From: Oscillospiraceae bacterium
Lineage (GTDB): Bacteria; Bacillota; Clostridia; Oscillospirales; Ruminococcaceae
Assembly: GCA_020024175.1 (NCBI GenBank)
Contig: JAHHUB010000003.1
Coordinates: forward strand, 1-22,771
Length of the DNA stretch: 22,771 nt
Direction: 5' to 3'
This document shows positions 16,538 to 22,771 of the stretch, one piece after another. Numbering within the stretch: the first letter of the stretch is position 1; every line of letters begins with the position of its first letter. The position numbers and the translations under genes are program-made. Under the pieces are notes generated by a model, which saw only the letters and a program-made list of their open reading frames with translations, was not told the DNA's origin and did no database searches.

Positions 16538-16578
16538 AAAAAAATCCCCATAACCATATTGTTATGCGGTAAACAATA
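16538..16578 (-). promoter_or_regulatory. possible attenuator in the cysS leader
   Basis: On the minus strand CATAAC (16566-16561) pairs with GTTATG (16554-16549), extended by CC/GG across one mismatch, then A and seven T (16544-16538). This resembles a terminator just before the cysS ribosome site. An upstream TATTGTT (16578-16572) can instead pair with AACAATA (16563-16557), which uses part of the terminator stem. No T-box sequence was found. Confidence 0.4.
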
Positions 16579-16673
16579 ATTCCAAAATACCAATGTTATA
16601 CAAGTGTAAAGTTATACTGCATTTTTTGTCAAAAGAAATGTGAAATGTGTTGTTTACTTTATTGTTGCATATC

Positions 16674-16702
16674 ATTATATCATAATTTATTCATGGTTAC
16701 AA
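16674..16702 (-). promoter_or_regulatory. promoter of cysS
   Basis: On the minus strand TTGTAA (16702-16697) and the consensus -10 TATAAT (16679-16674) are 17 bases apart. The RNA would start near 16667. It lies just after the terminator of the small hydrophobic peptide gene. Confidence 0.62.
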
Positions 16703-16717
16703 GATTTATCACTAAAT

Positions 16718-16755
16718 AAAAATCGTTTCCGAAAAAAATCCGGAAACGATTTATT
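16718..16755 (-). terminator. terminator of the small hydrophobic peptide gene
   Basis: AAATCGTTTCCG (16720-16731) pairs with CGGAAACGATTT (16741-16752), loop 9 bases, with a T-run on the minus-strand side. It begins within a few bases of the peptide's stop codon. Confidence 0.88.
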
Positions 16756-16756
16756 C

Positions 16757-16882
16757 TTATTTGCTGAATTTCTTTAAAATTACGGCTCCCAATCCTGTGA
16801 TTGAAATAATCACCATAGTTACAGCAACGCTTGCCGATGAGGGTGCCGCTATTGCTGTCAATATCATAATCATTGGTGTCAT
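16757..16882 (-). CDS. 41-residue hydrophobic small membrane peptide
   Basis: This small gene reads ATG to TAA on the minus strand. The peptide starts MTPMIMILTAIAA, continues with VAVTMVIISITGLGAVIL and ends KKFSK. That gives two short hydrophobic stretches broken by a Pro-Ser-Ser-Ala turn, or one long helix, with a basic C-terminus. AAGGAAG lies 9 bases before the ATG. A promoter is visible at 16922-16950 and a good terminator overlaps the end, so it is a self-contained unit. No family is recognised. Small membrane peptides of this size include stress proteins and type I toxins, but nothing here decides between them. The neighbours are the PilN-like gene upstream and cysS downstream. Confidence 0.6.
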   Translation of the reverse strand: MTPMIMILTAIAAPSSASVAVTMVIISITGLGAVILKKFSK

Positions 16883-16921
16883 TGCTGTACACTTCCTTTG
16901 TGTGATAATTCTTTTAAAATT

Positions 16922-16950
16922 ATACTATCACATTTTTGATACGATTGCAA
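16922..16950 (-). promoter_or_regulatory. candidate promoter of the small hydrophobic peptide
   Basis: On the minus strand TTGCAA (16950-16945) is 17 bases from TAGTAT (16927-16922), and 20 from an overlapping TATAAT (16924-16919). A GTGATA/TATCAC dyad spans the -10 region and could be an operator. Confidence 0.45.
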
Positions 16951-16990
16951 TAGTTTTTTATGGATTTTGTAATTTTTCTGTAATTATTTT

Positions 16991-17479
16991 TCAGTCAATG
17001 TTTAAAATCCGTTTTACAGTGATTTTTACTGAATTTTCTGAGGCTTCATCATAGTTTACCTTGCTGAATTTACCGCTTTTGGCAAGGTTGTTGCAAAATA
17101 TTTCAACATCGGATTCTTCTTCCTCATAATCCATTTCTATATTATCTCCGTCAAAACGGAACATTGTTATCACTGTGTCATCAGGCAAAGCCAAAACTAT
17201 ATCAAAAAAAAGCATTATATCTTCTTTTACATTGGGAGTTCTCTCATAGGAATTTTCCAATGCTGCCAGATTATATGTAACAAACATTTTGGCAAGACCT
17301 TTTTTATTTTTAAGCTCACCGTAGCCGGAAAGTTTTCTGTTATTTTTAGATTCCGCAATTTTTTCTGTAATGACACTGTTTACCGGAGGCAGTTCATGGG
17401 GTAGTATATGACCTATGTAATTTCCCCACAACAGTATGGACAGTGCTGTCAAAAGAAACAAAGCTGTTTTTTTAATCAA
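16991..17479 (-). CDS. membrane-anchored protein, PilN-like C-terminus
   Basis: This is a protein of about 162 residues with one N-terminal membrane helix (KKTALFLLTALSILLWGNYI), a charged middle part and a C-terminal domain. In the C-terminal domain, TVITMFRFDGDNIEMDYEEE, then DVEIFCNNLAKSGKFSKV and VKITVKRIL, follow the pattern of the PilN/GspL-type periplasmic fold found in type IV pilus assembly. The resemblance is by pattern only, and no pil gene is nearby. No ATG is available near the start. TTG at 17479 follows AGGTGA by 5 bases, while GTG at 17494 or 17488 has no ribosome site. It is the last gene of the DUF975-prmA-rsmE operon, 24 bases after the rsmE stop. A hypothetical envelope protein is the safe label. 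Confidence 0.72.
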   Translation of the reverse strand: MIKKTALFLLTALSILLWGNYIGHILPHELPPVNSVITEKIAESKNNRKLSGYGELKNKKGLAKMFVTYNLAALENSYERTPNVKEDIMLFFDIVLALPDDTVITMFRFDGDNIEMDYEEEESDVEIFCNNLAKSGKFSKVNYDEASENSVKITVKRILNID

Positions 17480-17503
17480 AACTCTCACCTGCACACAGTT
17501 AAT

Positions 17504-18223
17504 CTAGAAATTGTCCTTTTCATACATAATGGCTGAAATAGCTGCCAAAGGAGCTGTTTCACACCTTAGTATTCTTTTGCCAAGAGAAGCAATAAAAAAG
17601 CCATTTTCTTCAGCAAGCTGAATCTCATCTTCTTCAAAGCCGCCTTCGGAACCTATGAAAATACCTATATTGGCATCACATTTTTTCATAACACTTTTCA
17701 AAGGTATAGTGGAATTTTCATAAAATATAATTACACTTTTATTCTCACATTCCTTTAAAGCCTCTTTATAAGAGATTAGACCTCGCACTTGAGGAATTAT
17801 TCCTCTCTGTGATTGTTTTGCTGCTTCAAAGGCAATTTTGTTGTATCTTTCTGTTTTTTTGCGGAAAGATTTTTCATCAGGTCTGGATACACAGCGGTGT
17901 GTCAGTATAAATACCACTTCTTTTACTCCAAGTTCCGTAGCTTTTTGGATAATCAGTTCAGCCTTATCACCTTTTGGCATAGCCATATACAAAGTTAAAT
18001 TAATATTTGGCTCGGTGTCGCTGTCCCAAACCTCGGTAATTTTTCCTGAAACAGTTTCTCCGTCTGCATATTCTATTATACCTTTGTAATCTTTTCCTTT
18101 CATATCACAAAGAGTGAGCTGATCACCTGCATTATATCTAAGCACCTTAAAAATATGTTTGGCATCTTCTCCGACTACAGCAAATTCTTTTTCGTTTATA
18201 TTTTGGCAGAAAAATCTGGGCAT
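17504..18223 (-). CDS. rsmE: 16S rRNA (uracil-1498-N3)-methyltransferase
   Basis: RsmE methylates U1498 of 16S rRNA in the small ribosomal subunit using S-adenosylmethionine. The 239-residue protein has the small N-terminal PUA-like domain (MPRFF to about 70) and a SPOUT methyltransferase domain. Its markers are AMPKGDKAELIIQKATELGV, HRCVSRPD, the knot loop IGSEGGFEEDE and the C-terminal LGKRILRCETAPLAA. I chose the ATG at 18223 because GGAGG sits 5 bases ahead. A GTG 12 bases upstream would overlap that ribosome site. The prmA stop lies two bases before this ATG, so the two genes are tightly coupled, a common pairing in Firmicutes. Confidence 0.96.
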   Translation of the reverse strand: MPRFFCQNINEKEFAVVGEDAKHIFKVLRYNAGDQLTLCDMKGKDYKGIIEYADGETVSGKITEVWDSDTEPNINLTLYMAMPKGDKAELIIQKATELGVKEVVFILTHRCVSRPDEKSFRKKTERYNKIAFEAAKQSQRGIIPQVRGLISYKEALKECENKSVIIFYENSTIPLKSVMKKCDANIGIFIGSEGGFEEDEIQLAEENGFFIASLGKRILRCETAPLAAISAIMYEKDNF

Positions 18224-18225
18224 TA

Positions 18226-19149
18226 TTACCTCCACTTATAAGCCAAAGCAACCCAGCCTCCGTTTGCCATTCTTTTATCAAGTTTAAGTCCGGCATTGTC
18301 CATAGCTTCAGCTACATCAGCTTCTCTTTCTTCAATGATTCCTGAAACTATAATTACTCCATCTTCTTTTAGGAAAGTGGAAATATCCCCTGAAAGTCTT
18401 ATTACAATATCAGCCACCAAGTTAGCAGAAACTATATCAAATTTACCTGTAACTTTCTGTGTCAAATCTCCGCAGATAAATTCTATTTCATCTTGATTAT
18501 TAAGTTTTGCATTATCTTTTGCCACTCTTACAGCCAGTTCATCAATGTCCACACCTACAGTTCTTCCTGTTCCCAGCATTCTGCCCGCTATAGCCAAAAT
18601 ACCGCTGCCACAACCCACATCCAGCATCTCCATATGGGGTTTAACATATTCATCAAGGAGTTTTACACAAAGAGATGTGGTATCGTGAGTACCTGTTCCA
18701 AATGCCATACCGGGGTCAAGAGTGATTACTTTTTCATCAGAGGTTGTTTTTTCATAATGTTCCCAGCTTGGGCAAACCACCAATCTTCCGGAAAGGCGCA
18801 TGGGGTGGTAATATTTCTTCCAAGCTGTTGCCCACTCTTCTTCGATAACTGACTGAGTATCTATTTCATATTTAATATTTTCCGCAGTAAATCTGTCTTT
18901 AAGGTAGGAAATAGCTTCCATTGGATTTTCTTCGGGACTTATATAAATATGAATAATTGCATTATCCCTGTCTTTTTTCAGCAGATCTTCGTCAATAAGG
19001 TCAATATGAGCAATCTTAGGTGCTTCTGTCAGCAAATCGGAGTAGTCTTCTATATATATGCCATAGGGCACTGCCATATTACAAATATCCTCTGCCTGAT
19101 CCACATTTTTATGGGGTATTTTTACATTTATTTCAGTCCAGTCCTTCAT
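18226..19149 (-). CDS. prmA: ribosomal protein L11 methyltransferase
   Basis: PrmA trimethylates ribosomal protein L11 with S-adenosylmethionine as donor. The 307-residue protein has the usual N-terminal substrate-recognition domain (WTEINVKIP start). A linker with EEEWATAWKKYYHP follows, then the class I methyltransferase core: DPGMAFGTGTHDTT, motif I MLDVGCGSGILAIAG, VGVDIDELAV and the NPPY-position equivalent VSANLVADI. All expected landmarks are present and the length is normal. AGGAAGGA precedes the ATG by 7 bases. It follows the DUF975 gene by 13 bases and runs directly into rsmE. Confidence 0.97.
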   Translation of the reverse strand: MKDWTEINVKIPHKNVDQAEDICNMAVPYGIYIEDYSDLLTEAPKIAHIDLIDEDLLKKDRDNAIIHIYISPEENPMEAISYLKDRFTAENIKYEIDTQSVIEEEWATAWKKYYHPMRLSGRLVVCPSWEHYEKTTSDEKVITLDPGMAFGTGTHDTTSLCVKLLDEYVKPHMEMLDVGCGSGILAIAGRMLGTGRTVGVDIDELAVRVAKDNAKLNNQDEIEFICGDLTQKVTGKFDIVSANLVADIVIRLSGDISTFLKEDGVIIVSGIIEEREADVAEAMDNAGLKLDKRMANGGWVALAYKWR

Positions 19150-19162
19150 TTTTATATCCTTC

Positions 19163-19924
19163 CTATTCTATATCACTGAATTCATTATAGCTGATTCTGT
19201 TATTTGATAAAGCATCCTGTTTAATAAACTCATAAGCTTCTGCCTGAGTCTGATTATAATATGGATTTACAAAGTAAATTCCTATTCCACAAAGAAATGC
19301 ACCCAATATATACCAGCCCATAAATGACCAATCCAAAACCCATAAATCCATTTTTCTGCCTTCAGTCATACGCTTGCTCATATCCAAAGCATGCTGCCAT
19401 GAAAGGTTGGGATTTTCACTCATTATATATTTTACAGCCCAATATTTATATTGGGCAATTACACCGGGTACAATAAAAAGCAGTGTCCAAAGAGAAATAA
19501 ACAGATTTCTCATAAACATTACACCTACTTTTTTTATATAATTTTCTTTAAACCCAGAAAGTATTTCAATAAACGGAGCCGGATATTTTCTGTTTTCCAA
19601 ATAAAAATGTGCCTGTGAAATTTCCAAAATATTTCCCACAAAAGCATTGTAGGCAATTCCTATAAAGGAAATAATAACACCAAGCATTGTCATAAACCAT
19701 GCAAAACCCACTTTGGTAATCCATGGAATATTATAATAAAGCTCTCTGAATAATCCATTGCTGTAAATAACATCTATGTTATTATAATTATAAGTGAAAA
19801 CAGATTTTACTGCATCACCTGTGAATAAAGCCACTACCAAACTCACTGCAAAAGCCATCCAATAACTCTGTCTTAAGGGTTGCTTAGCATTTTCTTTTAA
19901 TACAATTCTGTTAAAATAATTCAT
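19163..19924 (-). CDS. DUF975 family integral membrane protein
   Basis: This 253-residue protein has about five hydrophobic segments: near 23-36, 72-98, 135-155, and two between 197 and 222. Family markers are the stretch LFISLWTLLFIVPGVIAQYK, then SENPNLSWQHALDMSKRMTEG, and GWYILGAFLCGIGIYFVNPY followed by Q/AEAYEF. These match DUF975, a family common in Firmicutes with no proven role. AAGGAG sits 8 bases before the ATG. It is the first gene of the operon with prmA, rsmE and the PilN-like gene, driven by the promoter at 19965-19993. Confidence 0.88.
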   Translation of the reverse strand: MNYFNRIVLKENAKQPLRQSYWMAFAVSLVVALFTGDAVKSVFTYNYNNIDVIYSNGLFRELYYNIPWITKVGFAWFMTMLGVIISFIGIAYNAFVGNILEISQAHFYLENRKYPAPFIEILSGFKENYIKKVGVMFMRNLFISLWTLLFIVPGVIAQYKYWAVKYIMSENPNLSWQHALDMSKRMTEGRKMDLWVLDWSFMGWYILGAFLCGIGIYFVNPYYNQTQAEAYEFIKQDALSNNRISYNEFSDIE

Positions 19925-19964
19925 ATACCTGTCTCCTTATGTTAATTTAGTTATACCATTATCG

Positions 19965-19993
19965 AGTATATCATAAAATTTTTTTCAAGTAAA
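19965..19993 (-). promoter_or_regulatory. promoter of the DUF975-prmA-rsmE operon
   Basis: On the minus strand TTTACT (19993-19988) and TATACT (19970-19965) are 17 bases apart. The RNA would start about 35 bases before the ATG. The divergent gene at 20105 has no promoter that I can support. Confidence 0.55.
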
Positions 19994-20104
19994 GATTTTG
20001 AAAAAATTTAAATTATATTATCCGTTTTTAAATTTTTTATTTTAAAATTCGCATTAATTAATCTTTCCGAATAAAATATAAAAAAACAGAACAGGGGGAT
20101 TAAT

Positions 20105-21178
20105 TTGAATAATACAGTTACCGATTTTTTTCTCTCCGCCAATACACCGGCAGGGTTTATTTCAAATTTTGACATGATTTATAAATTGGACTCATCTTGG
20201 AAATGTTATATTTTAAAAGGAGTACCCGGCTGCGGCAAATCCACTGTTTTTAAAAAGATTGCCGAAAAAGCTCAGGACAAATATCAAAATATAGAAAGGA
20301 TACACTGTTCCTGTGACCCGCAAAGTCTTGACGGTGTTGTACTTCATGACGCTCATAAAATTTACATTGATGGTACAATGCCACATATGGTAGAACCGCT
20401 TTATCCCGGTACAAATCACATTGTTGTGTCATTATACGACGGCATAAACAAAGATTATCTTTGGGAAAAACGGGAGGATATAAGAGAGTTAATAAAACAA
20501 AAAAAATCTCTCTCGGAAAACTGCCAGCGGCTTCTTTCCTCAACAGGGGAATTTTACAGCGACACATACATATCTGCTGAAAGTTTTACTGATATTCCCA
20601 AAGTTCAGGCACAAAGCCGCCGAATTATCAAACAAGAGCTTAAAAATGACCATTACTGCTATGGTAAAGAATATGAGAGATTTTTTTCTGTCATAACCAA
20701 AGACGGAGTTTCTCTTTTTGAGAATACTATTGAAGCTTTAGCTGACAGAGTTTTTCTTTTACAAGATGATTACGGACTTTTTTCCCATGTTATGCTGTCA
20801 GAAATCAAAGTAAACTGTCTTTACAAAGGATATGATGTAATTTCCTGTTGCTGCTGTGCCACACCTTGGAAAAAATATGAGCATTTATTCATACCGGAAT
20901 TAAAACTTGCCTTTGTCAGCAGTAATAAATTCCACCCTTTGAATATAGTTCCTTACCGCATTATAAACAGCCGCCGTTATACAAACAACGATGCTGTAAG
21001 AGAGAAAAAAAAGAGGCTTGCTTTTAACAAAAATTCCACCGAACAAATACTGTCCAAATCAATAGACACTATGGGAGAAATATATTCCTGTCATCACAAA
21101 CTGGAAAATATTTATCAAAAAGGCATTGATTTTAAAAAAACAGATGCTGTAACGGATTATCTTTTGTCCGATATTTAA
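20105..21178 (+). CDS. PRK06851-like P-loop ATPase with decayed second half
   Basis: This 357-residue protein resembles the PRK06851 group, whose members usually carry two P-loop NTPase halves. The first half is intact: Walker A GVPGCGKST (39-47), then IHCSCDPQSLDGVV and IDGTMPHMVEPLYPG, both typical of the group. In the second half the landmark order is kept (YERFFSVITKDGV, KGYDVISCCCCATP, LFIPELKLAFVSS). However, the place expected for Walker A (about 216-226) reads VFLLQDDYGLF, with no GxxGxGKS. Four consecutive cysteines follow. The start is TTG at 20105, with AGGGGG about 7 bases upstream. The gene ends convergently, sharing four bases with the cbiA stop codon, and no terminator lies between. 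The cellular role of the family is unknown to me. Confidence 0.82.
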   Translation: MNNTVTDFFLSANTPAGFISNFDMIYKLDSSWKCYILKGVPGCGKSTVFKKIAEKAQDKYQNIERIHCSCDPQSLDGVVLHDAHKIYIDGTMPHMVEPLYPGTNHIVVSLYDGINKDYLWEKREDIRELIKQKKSLSENCQRLLSSTGEFYSDTYISAESFTDIPKVQAQSRRIIKQELKNDHYCYGKEYERFFSVITKDGVSLFENTIEALADRVFLLQDDYGLFSHVMLSEIKVNCLYKGYDVISCCCCATPWKKYEHLFIPELKLAFVSSNKFHPLNIVPYRIINSRRYTNNDAVREKKKRLAFNKNSTEQILSKSIDTMGEIYSCHHKLENIYQKGIDFKKTDAVTDYLLSDI

Positions 21179-22539
21179 AATATTTTATCTTTTATGTTAT
21201 TGTAAAAATTGGTTATACATGGTATATTGCCCCAAAAATGCACATGGGGGTATCCGATAAATTTGCTATCGTCAGCAATAACTGCTTTCCATGTTTTGCC
21301 GTTATATTTTTGAGCTTCAAAGTCACTGCCGCAGTTGTCGCTGTCGGAATAATGAAACTCATGGGCATTTATACTTTCTCCTGCTTTACACAGGATATTG
21401 TCCTTTTCTGCCTTCATTGTAACATATCCAAAACGAACCAGATGTTCAGTCATGTGGGTTCTTCCCTTTACAGCTCCCACCATTTCATAAATTTTGCCGT
21501 CTTTATCTTCGTATTCTTCCTGAAGATACATAAATCCGCCGCATTCCGCAATAGTAGGAAGTCCTGCATTCATTTTTTCTTTTATTTCATCACGCAAAAT
21601 TTTATTTGCCGATAATTTTTCTGCGTAAAGTTCGGGATAACCTCCGGGGAAAATCACAGCATTTATTTTTTCGGGCAAATGTTCATCTTTCATAGGTGAA
21701 AAAGGTATAATTTCTGCCCCCATAATTCTAAGCAGCTCTAAATTATCCTCATATTTAAAACAGAAAGCCTCATCATCTGCCAAAGCTATTCTGGTAGGAG
21801 CTTTGGGAATGTTAAAATCAATAAGAGCATCGGAACAAACATAGGAGCTGTATGTTTTAGCAAGTTCCAAAATTCCGTCTATATCAATGGTTTTTTCTGC
21901 AGTTTCAGCCAGTAAATCCAGTTTTTCTCTTATATTTTGAATTTCGTCAGCGGTAATAAGACCAAGATGACGGCTTTCTATAACAGATCCGGGAACTTTA
22001 GGCATATAGCCGTAAACTTTTATAGGAAGATTTTCTTCAATAGTCGGTTTTAAAAGTTCATACATTTTTTCTGAGGTATTGTTTAGAATAACACCTTTTA
22101 TATTGTTTTGCTTAAAGTTTAAATATCCACTTATCATGGCAACTACGGAAAAACTCATTCCACGAGTTTCCAAAACAAGAATTTGAGGTGTGCCTGTAAT
22201 CTTTGCCAAATGATTTGAAGAATACAAATCATCTTTTGTGCCTATTCCATCATAGTTGCCCATAACCCCTTCTATAACAGAAACATCACTGTTTTCAGCA
22301 GCTCTTGCCAAAAGATATTTAACACTTTTTTCGCCGCTCAAAAATATATCCAAATTTCTGGATTTTGCTCCTATTACCTTTGAATGGAACATGGGATCTA
22401 TATAATCCGGTCCGGCTTTAAAACTGGTAACGGAAAGACCTCTTTTTTTTAGTGCCTTTAAAACAGCACAGGTTATAGTGGTTTTTCCACAGCCACTGCC
22501 TGTTCCGGTAATCATAAATCTGCTTATGTTTCTTGTCAT
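21175..22539 (-). CDS. cbiA: cobyrinate a,c-diamide synthase
   Basis: CbiA uses glutamine and ATP to amidate the a and c side chains of cobyrinate or its anaerobic equivalent in cobalamin synthesis. The 454-residue protein has an N-terminal ATP-binding domain with GTGSGCGKTT near residue 11 and SFKAGPDYIDP, followed by VIEGVMGNYDG. The C-terminal class I glutamine amidotransferase domain has FPGGYPE, nucleophile Cys333 in AECGGFMYL and His434 in PHVHFWGN. It lies 44 bases after hemW on the same strand and probably shares its transcript. No cobalamin riboswitch and no other cob/cbi gene are in the window, so the rest of the pathway, if present, is elsewhere. In methanogens a related protein (CfbB) acts in F430 synthesis; that is unlikely in this context. 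Confidence 0.94.
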   Translation of the reverse strand: MTRNISRFMITGTGSGCGKTTITCAVLKALKKRGLSVTSFKAGPDYIDPMFHSKVIGAKSRNLDIFLSGEKSVKYLLARAAENSDVSVIEGVMGNYDGIGTKDDLYSSNHLAKITGTPQILVLETRGMSFSVVAMISGYLNFKQNNIKGVILNNTSEKMYELLKPTIEENLPIKVYGYMPKVPGSVIESRHLGLITADEIQNIREKLDLLAETAEKTIDIDGILELAKTYSSYVCSDALIDFNIPKAPTRIALADDEAFCFKYEDNLELLRIMGAEIIPFSPMKDEHLPEKINAVIFPGGYPELYAEKLSANKILRDEIKEKMNAGLPTIAECGGFMYLQEEYEDKDGKIYEMVGAVKGRTHMTEHLVRFGYVTMKAEKDNILCKAGESINAHEFHYSDSDNCGSDFEAQKYNGKTWKAVIADDSKFIGYPHVHFWGNIPCITNFYNNIKDKIF

Positions 22540-22583
22540 TACGACTCACTTTCCTCACTTTTAAATTTCCCATAATAAATTTT

Positions 22584-22771
22584 TTAAATAAGTTCTGATA
22601 TTATATAATTGGAGATTAAAAATCCTTTGGGATTAAGCCAAATTCTGCTGTCTTTTTTCTCCATATATCCATATTTTATAAATTTAAGGCATTTTTCCGT
22701 AAAAACCATAGAACTATTGGGATAAATCCTTTCCATTTCATTTAAATCAATTCCATCGGAAAGCCTTAATC
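22584..22771 (-). CDS. hemW: C-terminal fragment of HemW-type radical SAM protein (cut by window edge)
   Basis: The last 62 codons of a minus-strand gene are visible, ending TAA at 22584-22586. The readable pieces are RLSDGIDLNEMERIYP, then KFIKYGYMEKK, then RIWLNPKGFLISNYIISEL. This matches the winged-helix-like C-terminus of HemW/HemN-like coproporphyrinogen oxidase family proteins, where a conserved LTPKGFxxSN precedes the end. HemW is a heme chaperone with an N-terminal radical SAM domain, which would lie beyond the window. It precedes cbiA by 44 bases. The assignment rests on the tail only. Confidence 0.75.
   Translation of the reverse strand, partial: LRLSDGIDLNEMERIYPNSSMVFTEKCLKFIKYGYMEKKDSRIWLNPKGFLISNYIISELI

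Noticed and set aside
16522..16673. T-box riboswitch upstream of cysS
   Set aside because: The conserved T-box sequence around GGTGG and a clear specifier stem are absent. Only small hairpins were found.
16680..16892. 70-codon minus-strand frame overlapping the 41-codon peptide
   Set aside because: Its Asn/Asp/Arg-rich product resembles nothing and it runs through the terminator. The other frame has the ribosome site and stops just before the terminator.
16761..17054. 97-codon hydrophobic frame on the plus strand
   Set aside because: It is hydrophobic only because it mirrors the minus-strand peptide and the end of the PilN-like gene. It has no ribosome site and runs across a gene boundary.
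22540..22583. cobalamin riboswitch before cbiA
   Set aside because: The gap to hemW is only 44 bases, far too short, and no B12-box-like sequence is present.

Overview
The window looks like chromosome from a low-GC, anaerobic Gram-positive bacterium of the Clostridia type; I cannot place it more finely. The pointers are AT-rich coding with AGGAGG-type ribosome sites, sigma-A promoters and U-tailed terminators; an oxygen-sensitive class III ribonucleotide reductase with NrdR boxes; many Fe-S and radical-SAM enzymes; an anaerobic CbiA-type cobalamin enzyme; and surface proteins with lipobox, NPxTG-like and signal-peptide features. No tRNA, rRNA, CRISPR array, transposase, integrase or attachment site was seen.

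Layout: (1) Positions 1-5843, plus strand: a stand-alone L7/L12 C-terminal-like protein, a DUF4349 lipoprotein, an aldo/keto reductase with two 4Fe-4S motifs, and the nrdD-nrdG operon behind a promoter and two NrdR boxes 32 bp apart. (2) 6061-13258: four secreted proteins, two on each strand, each with a 23-residue signal peptide and related C-terminal modules ending in a YVLSDKPL-like tail. A nitroreductase gene on the minus strand interrupts them. (3) 13373-16521, minus strand: cysS followed by a PTS enzyme I family gene. The cysS leader can form two mutually exclusive hairpins. (4) 16757-16882, minus strand: a 41-codon hydrophobic peptide gene with its own promoter, ribosome site and terminator. 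(5) 16991-19924, minus strand: operon DUF975 membrane protein, prmA, rsmE, PilN-like protein. (6) 20105-22771: a plus-strand PRK06851-type P-loop ATPase converging on a minus-strand hemW (3' end only) and cbiA pair.

How the genes relate: NrdG activates NrdD for anaerobic dNTP synthesis under NrdR control. PrmA and RsmE modify the ribosome and CysS charges tRNA-Cys, so the minus-strand middle is largely translation housekeeping. The least explained part is the 6-13 kb surface-protein cluster. One member, encoded at 9877-11316, has a near-consensus promoter, a purine-rich leader and C-ending codons that suggest very high expression. It ends in an NPGTG motif with no membrane anchor after it, while the protein encoded at 8799-9797 keeps both the NPATG motif and the anchor. 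This cluster is my best candidate for an undescribed system. Its function is unknown and I do not assign one.
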